From Syntrophaceae bacterium (GTDB lineage: Bacteria; Desulfobacterota; Syntrophia; Syntrophales; UBA2192), in contig JABLXY010000002.1 of NCBI GenBank assembly GCA_013177795.1, positions 806,001 through 870,000 of the forward strand: a stretch of 64,000 nt of DNA, written 5' to 3'. Both the position numbers and the translations under genes were made by a program. The notes under the pieces are model-generated. The model saw only the letters and a list, made by a program, of their open reading frames with translations, had not been told where the DNA came from and did no database searches. Shown here one piece after another: positions 8,485 to 17,049 of this stretch. The first letter of the stretch is position 1. Every line of letters begins with the position of its first letter.

Positions 8485-9336
8485 CTGAACGCCAACAACG
8501 AATACCGATTCGGCGCGGGGAAGGAGTGGAGGGTCCTCATTGCCGACACGAGGGAGCTGCGCGAGAAGGCCTTCCGGCTCGTCTACGACGTTTACGCCGC
8601 CGAGGGCTACGACCTGCGCTACGGGCGGGAGAGCGGCCTGTGGTGCACGGTGCACCACCTGCACCCCGGGACGACGATCTTCCTGGCCGAGAAGAAGGGC
8701 AGGCTTGCGGGCTCGGTGGCGGTGATGCCCGACTCCCCGCTGGGGCTCCCCACGGACCGCATCTTCCCCGAGCCCCTGGCGGAGCTGCGCAGAGCCGGCC
8801 GGCGGCTGTGCGAAATCGCGTCGCTCGTCGTGACGGAGGAGCCCGGCGTCGGCGTCCCGCCCGAGCTGGCCATGCACCTGTACCGCCTGGCCCACCTCAC
8901 CGCCGTCCGCGTGCTGGGATGCACCGACATCGTCGCCACCGTCATGGCCCGCCACCGGGACTTCTACGCCCGTTTCCTGCTGTTCGACGAGGTGTCCCCG
9001 GAGACGCGCATCAGCCCGAAAACGGGGGAGCCGGTCTTGTATGCCCGGCTCAACCTCGAGACGATGGAGGCCCGGTACAGGGAGCGCTATGCCGGGGCCA
9101 AGGGCCGGCGCAACCTCTACCGCTGGTTCTTTCAGAACGCCGACGAGCCGGCCACCGTCGAGTGGCTGCGCTCCGGCAGGCGGCCCATGACGGCGGAGGA
9201 GCTGCATTACTTCGGCGTGCAGCGGACGGACACCCTGGCCCGGGCCGGCGACGACGTCGTCGCCTTGCTCGAAGAGGAGTACCGCAAGGCGGGGGTGGAT
9301 CCCGGCAGGTCCCTCATGGCGGGGCGAGGCGGCTGA
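8485..9336 (+). CDS. FeeM-like N-acyltransferase (GNAT fold; PEP-CTERM-associated acyltransferase type)
   Basis: The coding frame contains RELREKAFRLVYDVYAAEGY, LWCTVHHLHPGTTIFLAEKK, RLCEIASLVVTEE and DIVATVMARHRDFYARF. This matches N-acyl amino acid synthases of the FeeM kind and acyltransferases found with exosortase systems; they move an acyl chain from acyl-ACP to an amine. The start is uncertain. No ATG exists between the upstream stop at 8392 and GTG at 8650, yet homology-like sequence begins before 8650. CTG at 8485 behind AGGGAAGGGAA is my best guess; an ATT at 8539 is another. It precedes the E1-like gene by 107 bp. The exosortase locus 48 kb away could supply the matching system, but that is inference. 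Confidence 0.7.
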   Translation: MNANNEYRFGAGKEWRVLIADTRELREKAFRLVYDVYAAEGYDLRYGRESGLWCTVHHLHPGTTIFLAEKKGRLAGSVAVMPDSPLGLPTDRIFPEPLAELRRAGRRLCEIASLVVTEEPGVGVPPELAMHLYRLAHLTAVRVLGCTDIVATVMARHRDFYARFLLFDEVSPETRISPKTGEPVLYARLNLETMEARYRERYAGAKGRRNLYRWFFQNADEPATVEWLRSGRRPMTAEELHYFGVQRTDTLARAGDDVVALLEEEYRKAGVDPGRSLMAGRGG

Positions 9337-9443
9337 GCAGCGGGCTGCATTGCCGCCCATGACCGCGAAGAGCGGAAGACCGGGGGTGAGGGCGGGCGAA
9401 AACGGGGAGCGGGGATTGATATCCCGACAGGGGTTGCGGCATC

Positions 9444-10337
9444 ATGTGGAAGGAACTCGTCGACCGGCAGAGGGGGATCGTCAACTTCAGCGATGCGCTC
9501 ATCGAGGCGATCGGCCGGACGAGGGTCCTCGTGGCGGGCGCCGGGGGCAACGGAGCCGTGCTCGATTTCCTGGTCCGCACGGGATTCCAGCGCTTCGTCA
9601 TCATCGACTTCGACGTCGTGGAGGCCACCAACCTCAACCGCCTTCCCTTCACGCCGGCGGCCGTCGGGAAGACGAAGGCCGAGGCGTGGAAGGAGTATCT
9701 CCAGGCGGTCAACCCCGCCTGCGAGGTCACCATGCACTGCCGCAGGGTGACGAAGAACGACGAGGCCTGGCTGACCGGCGTCATCGCGGGGGTGGACATC
9801 GTCGCCCTCGGGATGACCGACATCGAGGCCAATTTCCTGATCCCGCGGGTCTGTCACCGGCTGCGGAAGCGCATGGTCGTGGGTCCCGGCACGTCGAACT
9901 GCTGGGCCGTGAGCACCTTCACCCACGAGGGCGACGTCTCGCTGGAGCGCGTGGGCCGCTTCGGGACCGAGGGCATCGACGCGCGGGAGATCGACTACCA
10001 GGCCGTCCTGCCTGCCTTCATGCGGATCTACATGTTCCCCGGCCGCACCGAGCGGCTCTACCCCGAAACGCTGCAGAGAGTCCAGCGCGGCGAGATCGCA
10101 CCGCGCAACTGCAAGATCTTCGTCTCCCTCGTCAACGCCGCCGCCTGCTGGGAGATCGTGAAGAACACCGCCGTGCTCAACGGCCTCCCCCTCGAGAACA
10201 CGAGGGTCATCGAGTTCCCCCTCGTGCAGGTCTTCGACCCCTTCCGCGGAAGCGCCTACTACTGGGACGCCGAGAAGAACCGCATCGGGATCCCGAACTG
10301 GCTCACGGGGAAAATCCGCTGGCACAAGGCGCCGTGA
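9444..10337 (+). CDS. ThiF/MoeB/HesA-family E1-like adenylyltransferase
   Basis: The 297-residue product has the nucleotide-binding motif RVLVAGAGGNGAVLDFLVRTG, then FVIIDFDVVEATNLNRLPF, the typical E1 segment with the Asp and the Asn-Arg pair that contacts ATP. DIVALGMTDIEANFLIPRVC corresponds to the second half of the Rossmann domain. E1-like proteins adenylate the C-terminus of a ubiquitin-like protein or another carboxylate. The paired CxxC zinc motifs of MoeB/ThiF are absent, so it may use a different partner. It lies between the FeeM-like gene and tungsten AOR; ThiF-like genes often accompany AOR, possibly for tungstopterin assembly. No MoaD/ThiS-like gene is visible. Confidence 0.82.
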   Translation: MWKELVDRQRGIVNFSDALIEAIGRTRVLVAGAGGNGAVLDFLVRTGFQRFVIIDFDVVEATNLNRLPFTPAAVGKTKAEAWKEYLQAVNPACEVTMHCRRVTKNDEAWLTGVIAGVDIVALGMTDIEANFLIPRVCHRLRKRMVVGPGTSNCWAVSTFTHEGDVSLERVGRFGTEGIDAREIDYQAVLPAFMRIYMFPGRTERLYPETLQRVQRGEIAPRNCKIFVSLVNAAACWEIVKNTAVLNGLPLENTRVIEFPLVQVFDPFRGSAYYWDAEKNRIGIPNWLTGKIRWHKAP

Positions 10338-10469
10338 CCGCAAACAACCTTCGCCTTTTCCCCGGTATTCTGGTATAAGGGTCCTCGAAGCAGCAAGCCG
10401 GAACGGATCGTTCGTTTCCCCAACCCATTCATTCACCCATCGGCAGCGCAACGGAAGGAAGGTGCGGGC

Positions 10470-12422
10470 ATGGCCTTCGCCGCCATGGGGAAGATCCTGA
10501 ACGTGGACCTCTCGTCGGGGGCGATCCACGAAGAGGCGATCCCCGATGCGATCTACCGGACGTACCTCTCCGGGACCGGGCTTGCCGCCCGGATCCTCTA
10601 CGACCGGATCCCCGCCGGCGCCGACCCGCTCGGCCCCGACAACATCCTGGGGTTCACCGCGGGGCTGCTCACGGGCACGCCCAGCTACTTCACGGGACGC
10701 TGGAGCGTCGTGGGCAAATCCCCCCTCACGGGCACCTGGGGCGACGCCAACTGCGGCGGTAGCCTCGCGCCCGCCATCAAGCGAAACGGCTACGACGGCA
10801 TCTTCTTCCGCGGCATCAGCGGGAACCCTGTCTACCTTTACGTGAAAAACGGCCGGGCCGAGCTGCGCGACGCCTCGCACCTCTGGGGGAAGGACGCCCC
10901 CGACGCCGAGGCGATGCTGACCGGCGAGCACGGCAAGGGGGCCCGCGTCGCCGTGATCGGGCCCGCGGGCGAAAGGCTCTCGCTCATCTCGGGCATCTCC
11001 AACGACCGGGGCCGCATGGCCGCACGCTCGGGGCTGGGCGCCGTCATGGGCGCCAAGCGCCTCAAGGCGGTGGTCCTCGACGGCAAGCTGCGCATCCCCG
11101 TCCACGACGCCGAGGCCATGAAGCGCCTGAGCCGGTCCTGCAACCGGTGGGTGCAGATGCAGCCGCCCTTCCTCTCCGGGAGGGCCATGGCGTACCTCGG
11201 CGCCTTCATGCGGGTTCTCCCCACACAGATGGCCCTCGACGGCATGCTCTACAAGATCTTCCTTCGCAAGTGGGGCACGACCAGCATGAACCAGATGTCC
11301 GTCGAGATCGGCGACGCCCCCGTCATGAACTGGAAGGGCTCGAGCGCCGACTGGGGCATGGGCAAGTCCGCCTCGGTCAACCCCGACAACATCAAGGCCC
11401 TGGAGAAGGCGAAGTACCACTGCTACGCCTGCCCGCTGGGCTGCGGCGGGATCTGCGTGCCGAAGCCGGGTGCGCCGGAGGTCCACAAGCCGGAGTACGA
11501 GTCGGTCCTCTCGCTGGGCGGCCAGTGCATGAATGCCGATCTCGACAGCATCTTCCACATGAACGAGCTGCTGAACCGGGCCGGCATGGACACGATCTCC
11601 GCAGGGGGCACGATCTCCTTCGCCATGGAGTGCTGGGAGCAGGGCGTCCTCACGAAAGCCGACACGGACGGCCTCGAGCTGACCTGGGGCAACGCGGCGG
11701 CCATGGTCGCGCTCGTCGAGAAGATGATCCGCCGCGAGGGCATCGGCGATGTCCTTGCCGACGGGGTCCGCAGGGCGGCCGAACGCATCGGCAAGGGGGC
11801 CGGGCAGTACGCCGTGCACGCGGGCGGCCAGGAGCTTCCCCAGCACGACGGGCGCAACGACCCCGGCTTTGCCGTCCACTACTCCGTCGAGCCCACGCCG
11901 GGCCGCCACACCCTCGGGGCCCAGATGTACTACGAGATGTTCCAGCTCTGGAAGCGGGTTCGCCATCTGCCGCGGCCGCCGCTCCTGTACTTCAAGGGCC
12001 GCAAGTACGTCGCCGACGAGGAGAAGGCCGTCACGGCCGCGGCCTGCAGCCGGTACATGGCCCTGGCCAACGCCTCCGGGCTCTGCCTGTTCGGGCTCTT
12101 CCTGGGCGCGTCGCGGATCCCCGTCTTCGAGTGGCTCAACGCCGCCACGGGCTGGAACCGCACGCCCAATGACTACCTCGCCGCGGGCGAGCGCATCCAC
12201 ACCCTCAGGCAGGCCTTCAACGTCAAGCACGGCATCGACCCGCGGGCCAACCGCCTCTGCGACCGCGCGGCGGGCATCCCCGCGCAGACACGGGGGGCCA
12301 ACAGGGGCCGGACCGTGGCCATCGCGAAGATGATGAGCGACTACTGGCGGCAATTCGGCTGGGACCCGGAGACGGGCGTGCCGCCTCCTATGGAGAGAGA
12401 AGCGGGGAAGTCAGGAAGTTGA
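10470..12422 (+). CDS. Tungsten-containing aldehyde:ferredoxin oxidoreductase
   Basis: The 650-residue product has the AOR N-terminal domain (MGKILNVDLSSGAIHEE, GTGLAARILYD, GRWSVVGKSPLTG, DANCGGSLAPAIKRNGYDGI) that binds the bis-pterin tungsten cofactor. The [4Fe-4S] ligands are CYACPLGC, near residue 320, and a later Cys in SLGGQCMNADLDS. HAGGQELPQHDGRNDPGFAV fits the substrate-side domain. The enzyme oxidises aldehydes to acids with ferredoxin, or runs in reverse. The ferredoxin gene 131 bp downstream is its likely electron partner, and the E1-like gene lies upstream. GGAAGGAAGG precedes the start ATG. It is somewhat longer than archaeal AOR, as usual for bacterial homologues. Confidence 0.92.
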   Translation: MAFAAMGKILNVDLSSGAIHEEAIPDAIYRTYLSGTGLAARILYDRIPAGADPLGPDNILGFTAGLLTGTPSYFTGRWSVVGKSPLTGTWGDANCGGSLAPAIKRNGYDGIFFRGISGNPVYLYVKNGRAELRDASHLWGKDAPDAEAMLTGEHGKGARVAVIGPAGERLSLISGISNDRGRMAARSGLGAVMGAKRLKAVVLDGKLRIPVHDAEAMKRLSRSCNRWVQMQPPFLSGRAMAYLGAFMRVLPTQMALDGMLYKIFLRKWGTTSMNQMSVEIGDAPVMNWKGSSADWGMGKSASVNPDNIKALEKAKYHCYACPLGCGGICVPKPGAPEVHKPEYESVLSLGGQCMNADLDSIFHMNELLNRAGMDTISAGGTISFAMECWEQGVLTKADTDGLELTWGNAAAMVALVEKMIRREGIGDVLADGVRRAAERIGKGAGQYAVHAGGQELPQHDGRNDPGFAVHYSVEPTPGRHTLGAQMYYEMFQLWKRVRHLPRPPLLYFKGRKYVADEEKAVTAAACSRYMALANASGLCLFGLFLGASRIPVFEWLNAATGWNRTPNDYLAAGERIHTLRQAFNVKHGIDPRANRLCDRAAGIPAQTRGANRGRTVAIAKMMSDYWRQFGWDPETGVPPPMEREAGKSGS

Positions 12423-12472
12423 GAATCTAGGGAGACTGGGAAGCGAAAACGGCTGCACCCCCATAAGCTGCT

Positions 12473-12510
12473 CCCTCTCCCCCGGCGGGAGAGGGCAGGG
12501 GTGAGGGGGA
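12473..12510. repeat. Dispersed CCCTCTCC/GGAGAGGG hairpin repeat, copy 1
   Basis: CCCTCTCCCCC and GGGAGAGGG form a hairpin, followed by CAGGGGTGAGGGGG. A near-identical copy is at 54887-54924. This short palindrome type is widespread in bacterial intergenic DNA. Just upstream (12405-12440) GAAG-type octamers run through the end of the AOR gene. Confidence 0.7.
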
Positions 12511-12553
12511 ATGCCGGCCGGGGTATGCACGATCGGTGTCCGGGGGAACCAGC

Positions 12554-12997
12554 ATGGCTCATGCGATCACTAACATTTGCAACGGCTGCGGTGCCTGCCT
12601 GAAAATGTGCCCCACCGGCGCCATCCGGGGAGAGAAGAAGGCGCTCCACGTCATCGACCCGTCGCTGTGCATCGACTGCGGCACCTGCGGGCGCATCTGC
12701 CCCGTCGAGGCCGTCCGGGACGCCTCGGGCGCGGTCTGCGCGAAGAGGAAATACGCCGAGTGGCTCCAGCCCTCCTTCGATCTGCGGGTCTGCACGCCCT
12801 GCCGGATCTGTGTGGACACCTGCCCCGTCAACTGCCTCGACCTCGGGGAGCCCTCCGCCGGGCCCGAGCCCCGCGTCTGGCCTTTTCTCAAGGAGCCGAA
12901 GCGCTGCATCGGCTGCAGCCTCTGCGCGGCGGATTGCCCCGTCGGCGCCATCACCATGGCCCCGCGCGGACCCCGGGCCGCGGAGACGGCCCCGTGA
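12554..12997 (+). CDS. Polyferredoxin with four [4Fe-4S] motifs, AOR electron-transfer subunit
   Basis: The product is 147 residues from ATG at 12554 ([13 protein letters not shown]). Four complete CxxCxxCxxxCP motifs are present: [36 protein letters not shown] and [12 protein letters not shown]. The protein should carry four cubane clusters and pass electrons between AOR and other redox partners, like AorB-type subunits. The loop between motifs 2 and 3 is longer ([20 protein letters not shown]). Its stop codon overlaps the GTG start of the HNH gene (GTGA). The ribosome-binding site is weak. The cluster count is read directly; partnership with AOR is inferred from adjacency. Confidence 0.88.
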   Translation: MAHAITNICNGCGACLKMCPTGAIRGEKKALHVIDPSLCIDCGTCGRICPVEAVRDASGAVCAKRKYAEWLQPSFDLRVCTPCRICVDTCPVNCLDLGEPSAGPEPRVWPFLKEPKRCIGCSLCAADCPVGAITMAPRGPRAAETAP

Positions 12998-13296
12998 GTC
13001 CCCCGCGGCAGGCCGCGGGAGCTCTCCTGTGCCCCGTGTGCGGCAGGCCCATCGCCGACGGCCCCAGCGCCGACCGCCATCACTGGCTGCCCCGGTCCCG
13101 GGGAGGCCGGGACTCCGAGGCCATCCACGTCGTCTGCCACCGCAAGATCCACAGCGTCTTCACACCGAAGGAACTGGCGGCGGAGTACGGCACGCCAGAG
13201 GCCGTTCGCGCCCACCCCGAGATCGCCAAGTTCATCCGGTGGGTCCGCCGCAAGCCCCCCGACTTCATCGACAGTCACGCAAGGCCGAAAAAATAG
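12994..13296 (+). CDS. Small HNH-type zinc-finger nuclease-like protein
   Basis: The 100-residue product starts at GTG 12994, overlapping the ferredoxin stop by four bases. It contains LCPVCGRPI, then [20 protein letters not shown] and [10 protein letters not shown]. This is the ββα-metal (HNH) layout: a Cys-x2-Cys pair, the catalytic His region and a second Cys/His zinc pair. The tail with [20 protein letters not shown] and [14 protein letters not shown] is helical. HNH proteins of this size act in DNA repair or as free-standing nucleases. Its coupling to an AOR ferredoxin gene has no clear logic. Confidence 0.75.
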   Translation: MSPPRQAAGALLCPVCGRPIADGPSADRHHWLPRSRGGRDSEAIHVVCHRKIHSVFTPKELAAEYGTPEAVRAHPEIAKFIRWVRRKPPDFIDSHARPKK

Positions 13297-13370
13297 GGCA
13301 GTCGGAATCCATCCGCTGCCCCTTCCTGCCGGGGTGTGCGTTGCCGGTTTCTGCGGCGTGCCGCCGATCG

Positions 13371-13808
13371 TTACGGGCAGACCTGCCGGGAGAGTTTGTC
13401 GTGCAGGGTGCCGGGGACGAGATCCCTCCACGGGGACCCGCCCGCAGGGCTGCCGGCGACGCGCCTGCCCTCTGCGTCGTAGATCGTCATGGAGAGGCTC
13501 CGCGCCTTGGCCGCCCTGCAGTTGAATTCGCTCACCGTGACGACGTGGTGCAGGCTCTGTCCCCTGTACTCGCCCGTCCCGGCGAGGAACTTCTCCGCCG
13601 CCCGTCTCCCCTCCTCGCCGTAGACGGTCTTCTCGTGGACGCTCGTCGTCGCGTTCGTTCTCTTCACGCTCTGCCTGTCGTAGTAGTGGGTACCCTTGGC
13701 CGTCGTGGCGAAGTAGACCCACTCCGCCCCCGCAGCAGGGCCCGCGGGCCCGGCGAGCAGCATCAGGGCAGTCATCGCAACGGCGGTCCATGCGCGTCTA
13801 TCCTTCAT
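13371..13808 (-). CDS. Exported protein resembling the surface-adhesin protein E family
   Basis: ATG at 13808 follows GGAGGAACTC and gives 145 residues. The signal peptide ends near AGPAAGA, so the mature protein begins close to EWVYFATTAKGTHYYDRQSV. That segment, with a later NCRAAKARSLSMTIYDAEG and the C-terminal Cys, matches the short periplasmic family often annotated as surface-adhesin protein E: one domain of β-strands with two Cys that may form a disulphide. Function in this group is poorly known. It stands alone on the minus strand, and a 147-bp dispersed repeat starts 37 bp upstream of its start codon. Confidence 0.65.
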   Translation of the reverse strand: MKDRRAWTAVAMTALMLLAGPAGPAAGAEWVYFATTAKGTHYYDRQSVKRTNATTSVHEKTVYGEEGRRAAEKFLAGTGEYRGQSLHHVVTVSEFNCRAAKARSLSMTIYDAEGRRVAGSPAGGSPWRDLVPGTLHDKLSRQVCP

Positions 13809-13844
13809 GAGTTCCTCCTTCCCTGGAGGCGGTGTCGTCATCCG

Positions 13845-13993
13845 GATTCTGTCATTCCGCACAAGCGAAACGCGATGCGGAATCCCGCATTCTCAAGGCC
13901 TTCTGGATGCCCGCTCCCCGCTTCCGCGAGGACAGGCGTCGCGGGCATGACGAAATTTCGCTCCATTCCCCGATTGCCGCACAGCCTCCTGTG
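13845..13993. repeat. 147-bp dispersed two-hairpin repeat, copy 1
   Basis: Read on the minus strand, this segment is highly similar over its whole length to 31113-31259. Each copy holds two inverted repeats: ATGCCCGC with GCGGGCAT, and ATTCCGCAT with GTGCGGAAT. No open frame is shared by both copies, so it is a non-coding, MITE- or REP-like element. Confidence 0.8.
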
Positions 13994-14031
13994 TGAGGGG
14001 AATGCGCGCTGAGCGGCCTTGCGCGCCGTGC

Positions 14032-14220
14032 TCAACCCTGCAATCCATGCGGCTGCAAGACCTTGGGGGACGACGCCTTTTCCTGGGGGCTTGCGGTTCT
14101 TGCCTTGTCCCGCGGCTTCGACAATCGCACGGCGATCTTGACGGCAGCAGCGGGCAAGAGGACAACCGATGTCGCCACGATGGCCGCCAGGCAGATCATC
14201 CCGGTAAAGAATTTTTTCAT
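14032..14220 (-). CDS. Small membrane or exported protein, 62 residues
   Basis: ATG at 14220 lies behind AGGACAGAGG. The N-terminus MKKFFTGMICLAAIVATSVV is a membrane segment or uncleaved signal, and the rest is a basic, Pro/Ser-rich tail (RLSKPRDKARTASPQEKASS). I recognise no family. The start signal and the hydrophobic N-terminus with positive lead residues support a real gene, but it is short and unconserved as far as I can tell. Confidence 0.45.
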   Translation of the reverse strand: MKKFFTGMICLAAIVATSVVLLPAAAVKIAVRLSKPRDKARTASPQEKASSPKVLQPHGLQG

Positions 14221-14595
14221 CCTCTGTCCTCCCCTGTCCGCAAACGGGTAATCCGGCGGGCCTGCATATCAACCGTCCGGGGATCCCGGAGCCGCGAAGG
14301 AGAAACAAAACCCCGCTCTCTTTCGAGTGACGGGGTTTTCCGCGCTTCTCTCATGGCACCCTCCGGTCCTGGCGCTGACCGTTGGATCGTTAACCTTATG
14401 CCGCTGTGAGCCACTGGGTAAACCATACCCGATTGTCCGAAAAACATCAAACCCCTGTTCGAAAAAGGCCGCAACTTTCACTTTGCACTCGGCGGCGGGT
14501 TCGTATATGTTGAGTCTGCCGACCGGCATTCCTTCCGTGCCGAGCCCCCTTCGACCCACGGACCGCAAACGGTATGCCCCGCAAAAGGAGGGTCC
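14221..14595. other. 375-bp intergenic region between divergent genes
   Basis: No gene seen. It should hold the promoters of the small minus-strand gene (14032-14220) and of the HEAT-repeat gene (from 14596). The only clear structure is the hairpin at 14307-14339. I looked for riboswitch cores on both strands and found none. Confidence 0.5.
14307..14339. terminator. Hairpin with A/T flanks, terminator-like
   Basis: AAAACCCCG and CGGGGTTTT form a perfect 9-bp stem around a 15-base loop. The A and T runs make it look like a bidirectional intrinsic terminator, but no gene ends here, so it could instead lie in a leader. Confidence 0.45.
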
Positions 14596-15351
14596 ATGAC
14601 TCTTCGAAAGCTCGTCATCCCCCTGCTGTGCGTTCTGCTCGTCTTTTCCTTCATCTCTGCGGTTGCCGATGTCGCGAGGGACGGCGCCACCGACCTCGCC
14701 GTGGCCCGGGATCGAACACGCGCTGTTGACGATCGCCTCGACGCACTCCGCACCGTGGGCCGATCCGGAGACGAAAGACATGCGGATCCCATGCTTCGCA
14801 TGCTCCGGGATGCGGGCGAGGACCGAAGGGTAAGGGCCGGGGCGGTCGTGGCTCTGACGGAGATGAACCGTGCGAGGCCGGACATCCTCGAAGCCTATGA
14901 AGAGGTGTTCCGGGACCGCAAGACCGATGAGAACCTCCGCTACGCCATCCTCCTTTCCCTGGGCACGCTGAAAGCGGCGGAATCGCAGATGCTCATCGCG
15001 GAGGCCCTCTCCGGCGGAGACGACAGGATCCGTTTCAAGGCCGCCCAGGCCCTGGGCATGATCGGCAGCGAGGAGGCCGTCCATCTCCTGGTTTCCCGCC
15101 TTGACGTCGAGCAGGACCGGATGGTCCGCGCTCAGATCGTCCGTGCCGTCGGCCGCAGCGCCGGCGCCTCTGCGGAGGGTGTTCTGGCACGGGTGCTCAG
15201 GACCGACCCGCAGCCGCTGGTGCGCTACAACGCAGCCCTTTCCCTGGCCGCGCTGCCGTCCCTGGGCGAGGAGGGTATGCAGGCGCTCAGGGCCGCACTC
15301 CATGATTCCTCGCCCATGGTGAGAAGGATTGCGCAGGAGGCGGCCCGATGA
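14596..15351 (+). CDS. Exported HEAT-repeat protein
   Basis: The 251-residue protein has an N-terminal signal or membrane anchor ([20 protein letters not shown]). Helical HEAT/PBS-lyase-type repeats follow, about 30 residues each: [94 protein letters not shown] and [20 protein letters not shown]. These repeats form a protein-binding solenoid, here probably in the periplasm. The stop overlaps the start of the next gene (ATGA at 15348), so the two are translated together and the solenoid may serve that papain-like enzyme. The start codon lies behind AAAGGAGG. Confidence 0.78.
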   Translation: MTLRKLVIPLLCVLLVFSFISAVADVARDGATDLAVARDRTRAVDDRLDALRTVGRSGDERHADPMLRMLRDAGEDRRVRAGAVVALTEMNRARPDILEAYEEVFRDRKTDENLRYAILLSLGTLKAAESQMLIAEALSGGDDRIRFKAAQALGMIGSEEAVHLLVSRLDVEQDRMVRAQIVRAVGRSAGASAEGVLARVLRTDPQPLVRYNAALSLAALPSLGEEGMQALRAALHDSSPMVRRIAQEAAR

Positions 15352-16451
15352 AAAAGACCGGCATCATCCTGATTCTCGCGTTTTTCGTCTTCGCCGCTTC
15401 CGAGGCCCCGGCCCTTCAGCGGGGCGCCATCCTCTACCACACGAGCAAGGGCGACACCATCTACGGGCGGGACGCTGCGCTCGAGCTTCCCTGCTCGGCC
15501 ATCCAGATGGCCCACCGGGAGATGAAATCGGGCCACGTCGGTCTCTACATCGGCGACGAACGCATCATCCACGCCGTCACGCCGACGGTGGAAGAGACGG
15601 CCTCGGTCAATTTCATCCCGCAGCGGGACCTCGACGAGGGCTGCCGCTATCTCGGGGCGAAAGTGCCCGTCAATTTCGATGCGTGGACCGAGGAGGAGGT
15701 GGATCAGCTGATTCTCCTCGCCCGGGAGCAGGTGGGAAAGCCCTACGATATCCAGTTCCGCCATCAGAAAGGGCCGGACACGTTCACCTGCGTCGGCCTC
15801 GTGGAGTACGTCTACGAGCAGCTTGGCTATAACATCACCGCGAACGAGTACTATCCGGGCTTCGACGGGGGACGGACCTACACCCAGACCTACAACTGTG
15901 AGTCCTCGCTCTGGATGGACTGGCCGGGGGTGAACACCTTTGCCGAGCGCGCGGAGTTCTCGAGCTTCGAGCACCCGCTGGCGGATTCGCTCAATGTCGG
16001 CATGATTCACGAGGGTGGCCGATACATGTTTTTCCCGTACACCCAGTACATCCAGGAGACCACCGTTGCCGTGGCAACCGACGTCCCCGTCTCCGGCGGC
16101 GGGGTATCCGGCGATGGCGGGGGAGGCTGTTTCATCGCGACCGCCGCGTACGGCTCGCCCCTGCACCCCCATCTGGGGCTCCTGCGGGAGTTCCGCGAGC
16201 GCTACCTCAGGACCAGCTCGGCCGGCCGCCTCTTCCTTGCCTTCTACGAGAGATATTCGCCTTCCCTTGCCGCCTTCATCGACTGTCATGAGATGCTGAG
16301 GGGGTTGACCCGTATCGCCCTTCTTCCGGTCCTCGGTCTGTGCGTCGTTTTGCTGAAGACGGGGCCCATGCCCCTGTTTGCCTTTTTCGCAGCCCTGGGT
16401 ACTCTGGTCGCTTGTCGGGTCAGGCGAGGAAAAGCGCCGCAGAGGGAGTAA
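15348..16451 (+). CDS. YiiX-like permuted papain-fold enzyme with a CFI-box C-terminal sorting signal
   Basis: The 367-residue protein has a signal peptide ([20 protein letters not shown]). The catalytic pair of circularly permuted papain-like (NlpC/P60-related, YiiX) enzymes appears as His63 in [11 protein letters not shown] and Cys148 in [17 protein letters not shown]. The substrate is likely a peptide or acyl amide in the envelope. From residue 261 the sequence [20 protein letters not shown] starts a CFI-box C-terminal region, followed by helices, a hydrophobic segment ([16 protein letters not shown], then [14 protein letters not shown]) and a basic tail ([11 protein letters not shown]). 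That is the layout of a sorting or anchoring tag. The Gly-rich linker before the box is typical. Overlaps the HEAT gene by four bases. Confidence 0.75.
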   Translation: MKKTGIILILAFFVFAASEAPALQRGAILYHTSKGDTIYGRDAALELPCSAIQMAHREMKSGHVGLYIGDERIIHAVTPTVEETASVNFIPQRDLDEGCRYLGAKVPVNFDAWTEEEVDQLILLAREQVGKPYDIQFRHQKGPDTFTCVGLVEYVYEQLGYNITANEYYPGFDGGRTYTQTYNCESSLWMDWPGVNTFAERAEFSSFEHPLADSLNVGMIHEGGRYMFFPYTQYIQETTVAVATDVPVSGGGVSGDGGGGCFIATAAYGSPLHPHLGLLREFRERYLRTSSAGRLFLAFYERYSPSLAAFIDCHEMLRGLTRIALLPVLGLCVVLLKTGPMPLFAFFAALGTLVACRVRRGKAPQRE

Positions 16452-16495
16452 GTCACCCCGGGGTCCAGGGCTGGAAATCGGATGGGAAAGAAGGA

Positions 16496-16526
16496 AAGGG
16501 GTCAGCCGTCAATCGGCCGGCCCCTT
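16496..16526. repeat. 13-bp-stem hairpin, inverted partner of 17050-17080
   Basis: AAGGGGTCAGCCG and CGGCCGGCCCCTT pair around TCAAT (one mismatch, one G-T). The same hairpin in the opposite orientation lies at 17050-17080. Together they bracket the unknown gene at 16571-16888. This copy could end transcription from the papain-like gene, though it lacks a T-run. Confidence 0.6.
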
Positions 16527-16570
16527 CGTTCGTGCCAGTCCATCCGCGGTCTCGGGTACGCCCCGCATCC

Positions 16571-16888
16571 TCAGGAGTGATACCACTGCTCGATCCCGTC
16601 GAAGATCGCGGAGATCCTCCGGGCATGCTCCATGAAGTCGTCGTAATGCTCGGGCAGCGGAGCCCGCGTATCGATGAGGATGCCGAAGTTTCCGTGCTGC
16701 AGGGCGTGCCACTTCCCTTGCTCCTTGAGATTCTTGCAGTACTCCTCGATCTCGGCGGACCGGATCAGGGCTACGAAGAACCCCTTGCGCAGAACAGTGG
16801 CCGCCAGCTCGTGCTTGCCGCAACGGTCCAGGGTCACCAGGACGGAATTCACCGTTTTCTTTACGTGCAGATCGACGTTCGTGCTCAT
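16571..16888 (-). CDS. Conserved-looking hypothetical protein, 105 residues
   Basis: The product starts MSTNVDLHVKKTVNSVLVTL and is soluble, α/β in character, with no signal or membrane segment. I recognise no family. Features: a Lys-rich N-terminus, a single central Cys (RCGKHELAATVLRKGF), SAEIEEYCKNLKEQGKWHAL, and an acidic/aromatic C-terminus (HYDDFMEHARRISAIFDGIE). AGGATC is a weak ribosome-binding site. The gene sits alone between two copies of the same hairpin in inverted orientation, which suggests it could have moved as a unit. Codon use resembles the neighbours. Confidence 0.6.
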   Translation of the reverse strand: MSTNVDLHVKKTVNSVLVTLDRCGKHELAATVLRKGFFVALIRSAEIEEYCKNLKEQGKWHALQHGNFGILIDTRAPLPEHYDDFMEHARRISAIFDGIEQWYHS

Positions 16889-17049
16889 GATCCTGACGCG
16901 GGGCGTGCCGTTCTATCGTCCGGTTGGATGATGGATTCTGCCCCGCCTGCCTTATATTCGCAATCCCGGGGGGGTCTGTCAAGGTCGGCCGCCCGGCCCC
17001 TTGCACCCGCCCGGCGCAGGGCCGGTGGGTCCGTTTCTTGCCGACGAAA

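Noticed and set aside
9207-12353. Very long antisense open frame opposite AOR and the E1-like gene
   Set aside because: High GC leaves antisense frames open; the sequence is His/Arg/Gly-rich without motifs, while the other strand has clear families. The same holds for long antisense frames opposite fdhA, hcp, the TPR gene and Wzz.
12994-13296. HNH gene as part of a restriction or defence system
   Set aside because: No methylase, helicase or other defence gene nearby; the protein is a lone 100-residue HNH domain coupled to a ferredoxin gene.
14221-14595. Riboswitch in the leader of the HEAT-repeat gene
   Set aside because: No conserved core of GEMM, cobalamin, TPP, SAM or other common classes seen on either strand; only a simple hairpin.
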